DNA from: CAZAAW01 sp964483325
GTDB taxonomy: Bacteria; Pseudomonadota; Alphaproteobacteria; Rhizobiales; Kaistiaceae
Length of the DNA: 64,000 bases
Direction of reading: 5' to 3'
Assembly (NCBI GenBank): GCA_964483325.1
Contig: CAZAAW010000001.1
Coordinates: forward strand, 248,001-312,000
The notes under the pieces are model-generated. The model made no database searches. It worked only from the letters and a program-made list of their open reading frames with translations, and was not told where the DNA came from. Below are positions 1 through 8,142 of the stretch, piece after piece; position 1 is the stretch's first letter, and every line of letters begins with the position of its first letter. The translations under genes were made by a program, and so were the position numbers.

Positions 1-285
1 TTCGAGCAGGGGGCCGGCGTGACCGCCCGCGTCACGCATCGCATCACGATCAGCGGCGGCGACCAGCTCGGCATCGTGGCGCGGCTTGCCGACATATTCA
101 GCCATCACGATACGAACATCGTGCGCCTGGAGGCGCGAAAGCTGAGCGATGATCAGGGTGGTCTCTATGTCACACGCTTCGCCGTTGCCATACCGCCCGC
201 CCATGCGGTGTCCTGCCTCGCCGCGATAGCCAATACCGCCGGCGCCCTCGGGCTTTCCTCCACCGTCGAGGAAAGCGCATTGTAA
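1..285 (+). CDS. ACT-domain protein, C-terminal part (5' end outside window)
   Basis: The frame is open from base 1, so the gene probably begins upstream; a GTG at 19 is the first start codon inside the window. The visible part reads as one ACT domain: a first strand ending GGDQLGIVARLADIF, then a helix, then the strand NIVRLEARK, a fold used for amino-acid binding. The pattern resembles the second ACT domain of glycine-cleavage repressor (GcvR-like) proteins. Other ACT proteins, such as the formyltetrahydrofolate deformylase N-terminus, cannot be excluded without the missing part. It ends 71 bases before the desaturase on the same strand. Confidence 0.6.
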   Translation, partial: FEQGAGVTARVTHRITISGGDQLGIVARLADIFSHHDTNIVRLEARKLSDDQGGLYVTRFAVAIPPAHAVSCLAAIANTAGALGLSSTVEESAL

Positions 286-356
286 ATGGCGCAGCGGCCA
301 ATCGTTCCATCTGGCGGCGTCGCTCCTCACGAGGAGCCGGCCGCCCGGAGTCACGC

Positions 357-1517
357 ATGACGACCCATACCGATGACCATCACGACGATATCGTCTATCC
401 GGCGCCCCTTCCCTTCATCCTGCTGCATCTGGCGGCATTCGGGGCGATCTTCACCGGCGTGACGGCCGAGGCGCTGGTGCTCTGCGTGGCGCTCTACTTC
501 CTGCGCATCTTCGCCATCGGTGCCGGCTACCATCGCTATTTCTCGCATCGCTCCTATTCGACGAGCCGGGCGTTCCAGTTCGTCCTCGCTGTCCTTGCCC
601 AGAGCAGCGTCCAGAAGAGCGTCCTGTGGTGGGCGAACAAGCACCGGCTCCACCATCTTCACTCGGACACCGAGCACGATGTCCACTCGCCGCGCCGGCA
701 CGGGTTTTTCCATGCCCATGTCGGCTGGATCTTCGCGCCAGACAACCGCGGCGTCGACATGGTCAAGGTCGCCGATCTCGCCCGCTATCCGGAGCTCGTC
801 TGGCTGCACCGGCTGGCGCTGCTGCCCGGCGCCGTCCTGGCGCTCGTCTGCTGGCTGATCGCCGGCTGGGCCGGGCTCGTCGTCGGCTTCGTGTGGAGCA
901 CGCTGCTGGTCTACCACGCGACCTTCGCGATCAATTCGGTCGCCCATCTGCGCGGCCGCAAGCGCTATGTGACCGGTGACGATTCGCGCAACAACTGGGT
1001 GCTGGCGCTCGTCACGATGGGCGAAGGCTGGCACAACAATCATCACGCCTTCCAGAGCAGCGTCCGCCAGGGCTTCCGCTGGTGGGAGATCGATCCGACC
1101 TTCTATCTGCTGAAGGCGCTGTCCTGGCTGGGCCTCGTCTGGGATCTCAAGAGTCCGCCCGAGGCGGTCCTGCGCAACGAGCACAAGCTCGGCACGCGGG
1201 TCATCGAACGGGCCGCCGCCAAGCTGATCGACAGCTTCCCGATCGACCAGATCGCCGCCAATATTCAGGCCGCCCTCTCCCGCTCGCCCTATCTGGAGGA
1301 GTTGCGCGAGCGGCTGGCCGCCGGGCGGCATTGGGCGAGCGACAGGATCGGCGATGTCCATCTGCCGCCCCTCCCCTCGCGCGAGGAACTGCGCCGGCGC
1401 GCCGCAGCCATGTTCGCGCGCACGCGCTCGCTGGAGGAAATCGTCGACCGGGCGCACAGGATGCTGCTGGAGGCGATCGGGGCGCGGCTGCCGGCCCCCT
1501 CCTCCGGCGCAGCCTAG
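357..1517 (+). CDS. Acyl-CoA/acyl-lipid fatty acid desaturase (delta-9 type), 386 aa
   Basis: This is a membrane di-iron desaturase that would introduce a double bond into a fatty acyl chain at the inner membrane. The three histidine boxes that hold the two irons are intact: HRYFSH (residues 59-64), HRLHH (96-100) and HNNHH (226-230). Hydrophobic segments lie before the first box and between the second and third, as usual for the family. The ATG at 357 has GGAG about seven bases upstream. The C-terminal 110 residues after the third box form an amphipathic, arginine-rich tail longer than in minimal desaturases. The stop overlaps the convergent next gene by four bases. The exact substrate and regiospecificity cannot be read from the sequence. 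Confidence 0.9.
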   Translation: MTTHTDDHHDDIVYPAPLPFILLHLAAFGAIFTGVTAEALVLCVALYFLRIFAIGAGYHRYFSHRSYSTSRAFQFVLAVLAQSSVQKSVLWWANKHRLHHLHSDTEHDVHSPRRHGFFHAHVGWIFAPDNRGVDMVKVADLARYPELVWLHRLALLPGAVLALVCWLIAGWAGLVVGFVWSTLLVYHATFAINSVAHLRGRKRYVTGDDSRNNWVLALVTMGEGWHNNHHAFQSSVRQGFRWWEIDPTFYLLKALSWLGLVWDLKSPPEAVLRNEHKLGTRVIERAAAKLIDSFPIDQIAANIQAALSRSPYLEELRERLAAGRHWASDRIGDVHLPPLPSREELRRRAAAMFARTRSLEEIVDRAHRMLLEAIGARLPAPSSGAA

Positions 1518-2134
1518 AGCGGCAGGCGGTCAGCGGGATCGAAGACGGCGATGCGGCGTTGCGGGTCGGCTGCCATCGGCCGGCTCGTGCCGATCACCAG
1601 CCCAGTGTCGATCCTGTCATAGGCGTAGCCGGTCGCCGGCGCCGGATCGACGAAGAGATGGACATGCGGGCTGAGGCCATCGCCGGCCTCGTCGATGGCG
1701 ACGATGCGCGCGAACGGGATCGGGCCGGTGATATCGAACCAGGCGTGATGCGGGCCGGCTGCCGCGGCCGCGATGCGCTCCGCCGAGGGCGGCAGGTCGC
1801 CGCCGTTCCAGGGATCCTCCGCCGGCGATGGCACGGCGAGGTTCCAGACATTGGCGCAGTCCCATTGCCCGGTCGCGGGATCGAACCAGGCATGGTGGCG
1901 GGCGATCCGCATCGTCATCGCGTCCGCACCGGTCTCGACGACCCGCCGCGCCCGCCAGCGGTTCTTCCGCTCCGGCGGCGGCAGGTCGAGGTCGGTCTGG
2001 CGCGGATAATCGGTGTCGCCGGTGTCGCGCAGGATGAACAGGCGATCGCGATCCTCGCCCAGCAGCCGCTGGATCGTGGCGCGCACCGTATCGGGAGCAA
2101 GCGGCAATGGAATGGTCCGGCCTTGGAGAAGCAA
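1514..2134 (-). CDS. Conserved hypothetical protein, 206 aa
   Basis: I do not recognise the family. The protein is soluble, with no signal peptide or membrane segment, and is rich in Trp, Asp and Pro, including HHAWFD repeated at two places (RHHAWFDPATG and PHHAWFDITG). This hints at an internally duplicated beta-rich fold. The start is uncertain: the longest frame begins at a TTG (2134) and no strong ribosome site is visible. It is convergent with the desaturase, and their stop codons overlap (1514-1517). The coding reading is favoured over antisense frames because it has balanced composition without the Arg/Gly/Ala bias of shadow frames. Confidence 0.6.
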   Translation of the reverse strand: MLLQGRTIPLPLAPDTVRATIQRLLGEDRDRLFILRDTGDTDYPRQTDLDLPPPERKNRWRARRVVETGADAMTMRIARHHAWFDPATGQWDCANVWNLAVPSPAEDPWNGGDLPPSAERIAAAAAGPHHAWFDITGPIPFARIVAIDEAGDGLSPHVHLFVDPAPATGYAYDRIDTGLVIGTSRPMAADPQRRIAVFDPADRLPL

Positions 2135-2256
2135 ACGGATGCGGGTATGCCAAGGTGTGAAGTCGGGATCAATTGCTGCGTTGCAGTCGACATCCCGATC
2201 ACGGCTCGCTTAGATCAGCGGGTACTCCGAATCATCACAGGAAGATCGAGGCTTGC

Positions 2257-2799
2257 ATGCGCCGTCAGGCCGCGCCGTTCGCCGTCGAGGTGAAAAAACG
2301 CAAGGGACGCTCTGCGTCCGGTACGCCGCTTCTCGGCAAGCTGGACGCCGGCGCCGTAGAGAGCGAACGCAAGGCCGCTGCCACCGCGGCGGCGGAGGAG
2401 CTGTTCCGCTCCCGTCCCCAGCGCCCCCAGGCTGAAGGTCCGGCCAAGGCCCGGTCCGGACGCGAAAAGCCGTCGCGGATCCTGCCCGACCTGACGGTCC
2501 GGCCCGCCGCTCCGGCACCGGATGCGGAACTCGGCAAGCGCCGCAAGGCCCTTCAGGAGCTTCCCCGCCCGGCGCGGCCGGCTTCCGCCAAGGCTGCGGC
2601 GCGGCCGTCGGGTCTGGAGCCGCGGCGCCGCATTGCGGAGCCCGCCCCGGCCGTTCCCGCCCGCGTTCAGGCGGTCCGGCAGCAGGTCCAGCCGGCACGC
2701 GATATCCGCGCCCGGCGCTCCCGCCGTGCCCAGACCGCGGAAGTCCTTCTGGGCGCCGGCGAGCGCTGGAAGCGGCGTCTGCCGCCGCAGTGCTGGTAA
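2257..2799 (+). CDS. Hypothetical basic, disordered protein, 180 aa
   Basis: ATG at 2257 follows AGGAAGATCGAGG, a usable ribosome site; an upstream in-frame start at 2173 lacks one. The product is low-complexity and rich in Arg, Ala and Pro, beginning MRRQAAPFAVEVKKRK and ending GERWKRRLPPQCW. No fold or catalytic motif is seen. The combination of a conserved-looking basic head and tail with a disordered middle suggests a nucleic-acid-binding or adaptor role, but this is only inference. A long antisense frame (2215-3018) overlaps it; the plus strand is preferred for its ribosome site and ordered ends. Confidence 0.5.
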   Translation: MRRQAAPFAVEVKKRKGRSASGTPLLGKLDAGAVESERKAAATAAAEELFRSRPQRPQAEGPAKARSGREKPSRILPDLTVRPAAPAPDAELGKRRKALQELPRPARPASAKAAARPSGLEPRRRIAEPAPAVPARVQAVRQQVQPARDIRARRSRRAQTAEVLLGAGERWKRRLPPQCW

Positions 2800-2884
2800 G
2801 CCCCGCCGAAGCTTATCGTCCGCATTGATTGCAGCCGCGCCTCGCGGCGGTTGAACTTCCCTGAACAACTCCAGGGAGGGAGAG

Positions 2885-4696
2885 ATGCGGACGGGTTTCA
2901 TTGCCGCCATGCTGGCGGCCGCGGTTGGCATGGGCGGAAATGCGCTGGCGCAGCAGGGCCAGGTCGACGACGCGCGGCTCCTCGCCGCCGGCGACCAGGA
3001 CGACGCCAATTGGATCACCTTCGGCCAGGACTACCGCAACCAGCGCTTCTCGAGCCTCGACCAGATCAACCGCGACACAATCGGGCGGCTGGTGCCCGTA
3101 TGGATCTACCAGACCGGCATCCCCGGCTCGACGCAGACACACCCCCTCGTCGTCGACGGCGTCATGTATTTCTCGACGCCGGGCTGCGACGTCATTGCGG
3201 TCAATGCCGCCACCGGCGATGAGATCTGGCGCTACCGTCATCGCTTCGCCAATCAGATCCCGCGGGCGTCCAGCAACCGCGGTGTGGCGGTCGCCTATGG
3301 CCGCGTCTATCTCGCCACCGACGACACCCGCGTCATCGCCCTCGACCAGGCGACCGGCGAGATCGTCTGGGACAGGACGATCGCGCCCTATGATGCGTCG
3401 GCGCTGGTCGAGCCGGGCCGCACCGATCCCGGGCCGCTCGGCTTCGTCCTGAGGGCGGCACCCCTCGCTTATGGCGGCCACATCGTCGTCGGCGCCACAG
3501 GCTTCGAGGCCAACGACATCGGCGCCGACTATGTTCGCGACATGGTGGCGGCCGGCAAGGACGTGGCGTGGGAATGGCTGCAGGCCAATCTCGGCCGGCG
3601 TGCCTTCCTGTTCTCGCTCGATGCGGCGACTGGCGAAGAGGTATGGCGCTGGTACGGCACGCCGGAAGAAGGCTGGGAAGGCGTCTATGCCGAGACGGCG
3701 CCGGACGGCACGCCACTCAACCGCGACATCGCCGCCGAGCGCGCCGCAGCGGACCGCTACGGCAAGGCCTGGGCTGCCGGGTCGACCCCCACCTGGATGA
3801 CGCCGGCCTTCGATCCGACGACCGGGACGATCTTCATCGGCACCGGCAACCCGGCGCCCGGCAGCGTCGATCTCGCCCGGCCGGGCGACAATCTCTACGC
3901 CAACGGCATCGTCGCGCTCGACATGGCGACCGGCGCCTTGCGCTGGTTCTTCCAGGAGCATCCGCACGGCACCTACGACGCCACCGGACAGGCCATGCTT
4001 GTCGACGCCGAGATCGACGGCATGCGCGTTCCGGCGGTCGCCGAATGCGGCAAGACCGGCTGGTGCTACATGATCGACCGCTCCGACGGGCACCTCCTTT
4101 TCCAGTCGGAAGCGGTGGTCCGCCATAGCAACATCTTTGCCGCCCCGACGCCGGAGGGCGTCCTCGTGGCGCCCGGCGGCGCCGGCGGCGTCGGCGTCTC
4201 GCCGACCTCCTACGATCCCGACACCGGCTATCTCTATGTCGCCGCCATCGACCGGCCGCAGAAGCTGACCCTCACCGAGATCCCGCCCGCCGACGGCGGC
4301 CCGACGCTCGGCTATGTGCAGGCGGAATCGGTGCCGCTGGCGGAAGCCTGGGGCACGCTGACGGCCCTCGACATGAAGAATGGCGGCCGCATCGCCTGGC
4401 AGGTCAGGACACCGCAGCCGCTTGTCGGCGGCACGGTGGCGACGGCCGGCGGCCTCGTCTTCACCGGCGAGGCCAACGGGCATTTCGATGCCTTCGACGC
4501 CGCGACGGGCGCCGCTCTCTGGACCTTCCAGACCGGCGCCAATGTCGGCGCGCCGCCGATGACCTATGCCGTCGCCGGACGCCAGTTCGTCGCCGTGGCG
4601 ACCGGCGCGGCGATGCCGGCGCCCGGCACGCCGATCGCCGCGGGAAGTCCGCGGCCCGGCGGGGCGATCATGGTGTTTGCCCTGCCGCAGCCGTGA
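2885..4696 (+). CDS. Secreted PQQ-dependent alcohol dehydrogenase-like quinoprotein, 603 aa
   Basis: It has a signal peptide (about residues 1-22, cut after ALA) and an eight-bladed propeller with repeated tryptophan-docking motifs such as AATGDEIWRY and DAATGEEVWRW, so it should act in the periplasm with pyrroloquinoline quinone as cofactor. The metal-site asparagine sits in GNPAPGSVDLARPGDN and the likely catalytic Asp in HPHGTYDATG. The second Asp two residues later, which marks lanthanide-dependent enzymes, is Thr here, so calcium is the likelier metal. The vicinal Cys-Cys pair of methanol dehydrogenase is not seen. About 28 extra residues split the segment after GATGFE from LGRRAF. No cytochrome c partner or pqq gene is adjacent. 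The ATG at 2885 follows GGGAGGGAGAG. Confidence 0.85.
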   Translation: MRTGFIAAMLAAAVGMGGNALAQQGQVDDARLLAAGDQDDANWITFGQDYRNQRFSSLDQINRDTIGRLVPVWIYQTGIPGSTQTHPLVVDGVMYFSTPGCDVIAVNAATGDEIWRYRHRFANQIPRASSNRGVAVAYGRVYLATDDTRVIALDQATGEIVWDRTIAPYDASALVEPGRTDPGPLGFVLRAAPLAYGGHIVVGATGFEANDIGADYVRDMVAAGKDVAWEWLQANLGRRAFLFSLDAATGEEVWRWYGTPEEGWEGVYAETAPDGTPLNRDIAAERAAADRYGKAWAAGSTPTWMTPAFDPTTGTIFIGTGNPAPGSVDLARPGDNLYANGIVALDMATGALRWFFQEHPHGTYDATGQAMLVDAEIDGMRVPAVAECGKTGWCYMIDRSDGHLLFQSEAVVRHSNIFAAPTPEGVLVAPGGAGGVGVSPTSYDPDTGYLYVAAIDRPQKLTLTEIPPADGGPTLGYVQAESVPLAEAWGTLTALDMKNGGRIAWQVRTPQPLVGGTVATAGGLVFTGEANGHFDAFDAATGAALWTFQTGANVGAPPMTYAVAGRQFVAVATGAAMPAPGTPIAAGSPRPGGAIMVFALPQP

Positions 4697-4699
4697 GCG

Positions 4700-5107
4700 T
4701 TAGGCGTTGCCCGCCGCCGGCGCCTTCATGGCGCTGAGCTGCTGGCGGGCGGCGTAGGCCGCCTTGTGCAGCTCCGGCCGCAGGTTCTCGGCCAGCGCCG
4801 GGTTGAGCGCGAAGCTGTAGATCATGCCGGACGGGGCGCGCAGGCGGAGCAGCACCTTGCCGCTGGCGGCCGGCGCCAAGGCCGCCACCGCATTGACATC
4901 GGCGGCACGGATGCCGGTCTGGCCGCTCGCCTGCGCCTGCCGCTCATGGGCAAGCGCCACCATCTGCGTCGTCTGGCCGGTGAAGGCCTCCAGGGACTCC
5001 GCCGTGAAGGTCAGGATGACGCTGGCGTCGTTCGGCCCCTTGACCTCCAGCTCGATCGCCGAACCGTCATCGGAAATGGACGCACGCCCGATTGCTGTAA
5101 CTTTCAC
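4700..5107 (-). CDS. Conserved hypothetical protein, 135 aa
   Basis: This is a small soluble protein with alternating hydrophobic strands in the first 45 residues, an Ala-rich middle and a helical C-terminus. No signal peptide, cysteine or known motif is visible. The start is GTG at 5107, preceded by GGAG-rich sequence. It ends three bases from the end of the PQQ dehydrogenase on the other strand. The family is not recognised; composition and the placement between genes support real coding. Confidence 0.6.
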   Translation of the reverse strand: MKVTAIGRASISDDGSAIELEVKGPNDASVILTFTAESLEAFTGQTTQMVALAHERQAQASGQTGIRAADVNAVAALAPAASGKVLLRLRAPSGMIYSFALNPALAENLRPELHKAAYAARQQLSAMKAPAAGNA

Positions 5108-5255
5108 TCCGCCAACTCCACACTTGGGATGCCGATCGTCCTAGCTTGCAGACGGTTCGAAAGCCAATGCAATCCCTGTTCCGCAGGATCGGCGGAGGCC
5201 GGGACACGGCGGCGGGCTTGCAACTTCGGACGCAGCAACGCATGTCTGTCGCGCC

Positions 5256-5345
5256 GGATGGGTGGCCGAGCGGTTGAAGGCAGCGGTCTTGAAAACCGCC
5301 GTGCGGGTGACCGTACCGTGGGTTCGAATCCCACCCCATCCGCCA
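5256..5345 (+). tRNA. tRNA-Ser (anticodon UGA)
   Basis: The acceptor stem GGATGGG (5256-5262) pairs with CCCATCC near the 3' end. The D arm carries TGGCCGAGCGGTTGAAGG, the anticodon loop is CTTGAAA (UGA, serine), a long variable arm follows as expected for class II serine tRNAs, and the T arm contains GGTTCGAATCC. The encoded discriminator G is followed by CCA at 5343-5345. An inverted repeat at 5455-5484 can end its transcript. Confidence 0.97.
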
Positions 5346-5454
5346 ATTGTCGCCGATTGCCGCACCAATTGATCGTTCGGCTGCCTCGCCTTGTCAGGCG
5401 CTGCTCCGCGGACCTGTTTTCCGTTGCCAGTCCTCCGGGATCGAGCGTGATCTT

Positions 5455-5484
5455 GTTGAGGCAGCGACGGCGCGCTGCCTCAAC
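5455..5484. terminator. Strong hairpin between tRNA-Ser and DUF2171 gene
   Basis: GTTGAGGCAGCG (5455-5466) and CGCTGCCTCAAC (5473-5484) form a perfect 12-bp stem with a six-base loop. It lies between two convergent transcripts and would serve both. No T-run follows on either side, which is common in high-GC alphaproteobacteria. Confidence 0.6.
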
Positions 5485-5490
5485 GGCCGA

Positions 5491-5745
5491 TCACAGGTCG
5501 ACGGCTCGGCCGGAGGGTTCCTCCTCCAGCGTCACGGCTACATCCGCGTTTGCGGAGAGGCGGACCTTGTCGCCCTCCACGCCTGCAACAAATCCCAACT
5601 CGATATAGTGATTATGGCCCTCGTGGCGCCCGAAACTGTCGCTCTTTCTGAGCTTGATGCGGTTACCTTCGACGCCATCGACCGTGCCGACGTGGACGCT
5701 ATCCGCGCCGATAACTTCCATGCCTTCCTTGATCGTGTCACTCAT
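5491..5745 (-). CDS. DUF2171 family protein, 84 aa
   Basis: The product begins MSDTIKEGMEVIGADSVHVG and has the glycine-rich beta pattern of DUF2171/PRC-like small proteins, with a conserved GHNHYIELGFV stretch. The function is unknown; such proteins are often stress- or stationary-phase-induced. The start at 5745 is chosen because AAGGAG lies five bases upstream; a longer frame to 5883 has a different composition and no ribosome site. The product is acidic and cytosolic, with no membrane segment. Confidence 0.8.
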   Translation of the reverse strand: MSDTIKEGMEVIGADSVHVGTVDGVEGNRIKLRKSDSFGRHEGHNHYIELGFVAGVEGDKVRLSANADVAVTLEEEPSGRAVDL

Positions 5746-5900
5746 CGCAGCTCCTTTCTGTGGGACGAATTGATGTGCTTCGCGCGTTGGACGTCCGTCC
5801 GACATTGCAAGTAACGTAAGCTCCCCGAGGGTTGCAGGAAAGCAGCGCACACCATTCGCCGATTGCTCGCTATGATCCGCCATCGCCAGAAGGGTTTGAC

Positions 5901-6618
5901 ATGGTCGGCGACACGCATTGGAACGTCCAGCCGCACGGAAAGCTCATCGAGCTGGCTGAAAACCTGTGGACCGTCGAGGGCACGATCAGGATGCCGCCCG
6001 GTCCGTTGCAGCGCCGCATGACGATTGCCCGGCTGCAAAACGGTGCGTTGGTCGTCTTCAGCGCGATCGCCCTCGATGAGGCGGAGATGCGGAAGATCGA
6101 GGCACTCGGCGAGCCGTCCTTCCTGATCGTCCCCAATCCCTTCCATAGGCAGGACGCCGCGGCCTGGAAAGCGCGCTATCCGGACATGCGCGTCGTGACG
6201 CCGGCCGGCGCGCGGACGGCGGTTGAACAGGCTGTGCCCGTCGATGATTTGCGAGGGTCTGTTTTCAGATGAAACGGTGCAGTTCCAGCCCGTTCCCGGA
6301 ACGGAAAGCAGCGAGTCCGCTCTTGTTGTCGTCAGCGAGAGCGGTACGAGCCTCGTGCTCAACGATCTCATCGGCAACATCAGGAATGCGCGCGGGCTGA
6401 TGAAATGGGTGCTCGGCGCCATGGGCTTTGCTGGCAGGGCACCGCAAGTGCCGCGCCTCTACAAGGCGAGAGCGATAAAGGACAAGGCGGCCGTTGCGGC
6501 GCAGTTCCGTGCCTGGGCCGCCCTGCCGCGCCTGAAGCGGATCCTTGTCTCGCACGGCGCCATCATCGACGACGATCCGGCCCGGGTGCTTCGCGATCTG
6601 GCCCAGAGCCTGGCCTGA
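5901..6618 (+). pseudogene. Frameshifted hypothetical gene, about 238 codons (DUF4336-like fold suspected)
   Basis: Two adjacent open frames read as one protein. The first (ATG 5901) runs MVGDTHWNVQPHGKL to TAVEQAVPVDD, then loses sense and stops at 6270-6272. The second phase supplies the continuation from FSDETVQFQPVPGT to the stop at 6618. The change of phase falls between about 6240 and 6262, near a GAGGG stretch, and equals one inserted or two lost bases. The whole resembles metal-hydrolase-like hypothetical proteins with LIVPNPFHRQDAAAWKARYPD in the middle and a late LPRLKRILVSHG. A sequencing error would also explain it. It sits in a pocket of damaged genes after tRNA-Ser. Confidence 0.6.
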
Positions 6619-6623
6619 AGCAC

Positions 6624-7001
6624 TCAACCTGCTGAAACGAGCGGCGCTGGTGGTGGCCAGCCGCAGCCGGCCAGTACTCGGGCGACGCTGTCCGTCAAAG
6701 CCTGCTCGGGCCCGATGATCGTTTCGGCAATGCCGGTCAGTGGATCGGCGTCTCGCCACCGCTGCCGCATCTCGAATTCGCCGAAGCTCCCGGCATTGGG
6801 CTTGGTGGCGTGCCGCTTCACCGTCTCCTCGAACGGCAGCACGTAGCGATAGCACCGCGTCTTCCCCCGGTGATTCTCGATGAGGTTGCGCAGCGCATCT
6901 CCGTAGATATCGTCGAGCAGAATGCCTTCGACGACCGTATGCAGTCCATGATCGAGGGCGAACCGGGCCGAAAGCCCGATGTACTCAGCCGCGGGTGAGC
7001 A
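6624..7001 (-). pseudogene. Truncated P-loop kinase-like protein, C-terminal fragment
   Basis: From about residue GLSARFALDHGLHTVVEG onward the frame looks like the C-terminal two thirds of a small P-loop kinase (AAA_33/zeta-toxin-like): a GILLDDIYGD lid start, then YVLPFEETVKRHATKP and EMRQRWRDADPL. The Walker A motif and first strand that should precede it are absent; upstream the frame becomes Cys/Gln-rich nonsense. The 5' end has therefore been lost or rearranged, and the fragment cannot bind ATP normally. The boundary near 7001 is approximate. It is convergent with the frameshifted gene, six bases away. Confidence 0.5.
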
Positions 7002-7124
7002 GGGCGTGCGGCAAGCCATAATATCCGCGTAGTCCTGGTTGTTGGTGCCTATGACTGCCCGCTTGCCGCCGTTCTGCTGACGCTGGCATCGCGGGGGTCC
7101 TAATCCGGTCAGGGTGCCTGGACA

Positions 7125-7382
7125 GTGCGTTTTGCCTTTCCTCATAGCCACGCCTTCCGGCGCGGCCGGGTCACCATCGGCGATGATCACAAGGCAGGAC
7201 CTGATTGCCTGGTGGAGTTCGGTGACGGCGTTACGGTGATCGCCGCGTGGGAGCGCGACGGCGACGCCTTTCATCTGTCCATTCCCGCCTATCGAACGGC
7301 AAGGGGAACACAGGTCGCTGCGCATTCCTGGCGCCTCGTTCAGGGGAAGGACGGGGCGTGGCGGTCGGAACGCGTGGCATGA
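7125..7382 (+). CDS. Small hypothetical protein, 85 aa
   Basis: A GTG start at 7125 opens RFAFPHSHAFRRGRVTIGDD; the product is a compact beta-rich sequence with two Trp (AAWERDGD and HSWRLVQGKDG), no signal and no membrane helix. It reads like a single small beta domain. No clear ribosome site is visible, and it overlaps the nonsense 5' extension of the kinase fragment on the other strand. It could be a true small gene or a remnant. The family is not recognised. Confidence 0.4.
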   Translation: MRFAFPHSHAFRRGRVTIGDDHKAGPDCLVEFGDGVTVIAAWERDGDAFHLSIPAYRTARGTQVAAHSWRLVQGKDGAWRSERVA

Positions 7383-7523
7383 GCCGCTGAAAATCTCCGG
7401 TTGTCGCCGGAACGCCGGAGGATACGGTCGCATTCACCGCAAGGGATAGCCTGGCATAGGCGCCCCCCGGAGGCGTGAGGAAGCCGGGCCGGATTTGACG
7501 TCAAAAGGCGAGAGGACGAGCAA

Positions 7524-8003
7524 ATGGCAATGCCCAAGAACACGATCTGCCTGTGGTACGACCGCGACGCCGAGGCTGCGGCGCGTTTCTACACCGAGAC
7601 GTTTCCCGACAGCACGATGGGCGCCATAAGCCGCGCTCCGGGCGATTCCCCGTCCGGCAAGGCCGGCGAGGTGCTGACGGTCGAGTTCACCGTCGCCGGC
7701 ATTCCTTGCATCGGCCTCAATGGCGGGCCGGCGTTCAAGCACAGTGAGGCCTTCTCGTTCCAGATCGCCACTGACGATCAGGAAGAGACCGACCGCTACT
7801 GGAACGCCATCGTCGGCAATGGCGGCGAGGAGAGCGCCTGCGGCTGGTGCAAGGACAAATGGGGTCTTTCCTGGCAGATCACGCCGCGCACGCTGACCGA
7901 CGCGATGGCAGCCGGCGGCGCTGAAGCCAAGCGCGCCTTCGAGGCGATGATGCAGATGAAGAAGATCGACGTTGCGGCGATCGATGCCGCGCGGCGCGGC
8001 TAA
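7524..8003 (+). CDS. VOC-family PhnB-like protein, 159 aa
   Basis: The sequence matches the PhnB/YjdN-type vicinal-oxygen-chelate proteins: an N-terminal NTICLWYDRDAEAAARFYTE, a central FTVAGIPCIGLNGGP and KHSEAFSFQI, and GWCKDKWGLSWQITP near the end. Such proteins form beta-alpha-beta-beta-beta dimers. They are often labelled 3-demethylubiquinone methyltransferase-like, which is not supported as an enzymatic call. The ATG at 7524 has GAGAGGACGAG upstream. It stands alone, 139 bases before the next gene. Confidence 0.85.
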   Translation: MAMPKNTICLWYDRDAEAAARFYTETFPDSTMGAISRAPGDSPSGKAGEVLTVEFTVAGIPCIGLNGGPAFKHSEAFSFQIATDDQEETDRYWNAIVGNGGEESACGWCKDKWGLSWQITPRTLTDAMAAGGAEAKRAFEAMMQMKKIDVAAIDAARRG

Positions 8004-8075
8004 GGTCATGAACCAGGCGCGTGTTGCCACGCCTGGAACCACGCGCATTGCCTTTGAGATGGCTGCCTGATGATC

Positions 8076-8089
8076 TTGACCAGGATCAA
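8076..8089. promoter_or_regulatory. FixK/FNR box upstream of CBS-BON and P-type ATPase genes
   Basis: TTGACCAGGATCAA is a perfect TTGA-N6-TCAA half-site pair. Its centre lies about 60 bases before the ATG at 8143, leaving room for a class II promoter, with a TATATG stretch at 8104-8109. It matches the recognition helix (ETVSR) of the FixK protein at 20469. Confidence 0.75.
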
Positions 8090-8142
8090 GGCGGCCGCCT
8101 CCCTATATGCAAGGCTGCGATCGCCCCAGCCGGAGAACGACA

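Noticed and set aside
2813..4483. 556-residue minus-strand frame opposite the PQQ dehydrogenase
   Set aside because: Shadow frame; the plus strand has signal peptide and domain motifs.
5256..5345. Active integration site of a genomic island at tRNA-Ser
   Set aside because: No integrase and no downstream copy of the tRNA 3' end were seen.
7495..7504. TTGACGTCAA palindrome before the VOC gene
   Set aside because: The spacing between half-sites is two, not six, so it is not an FNR/FixK site.
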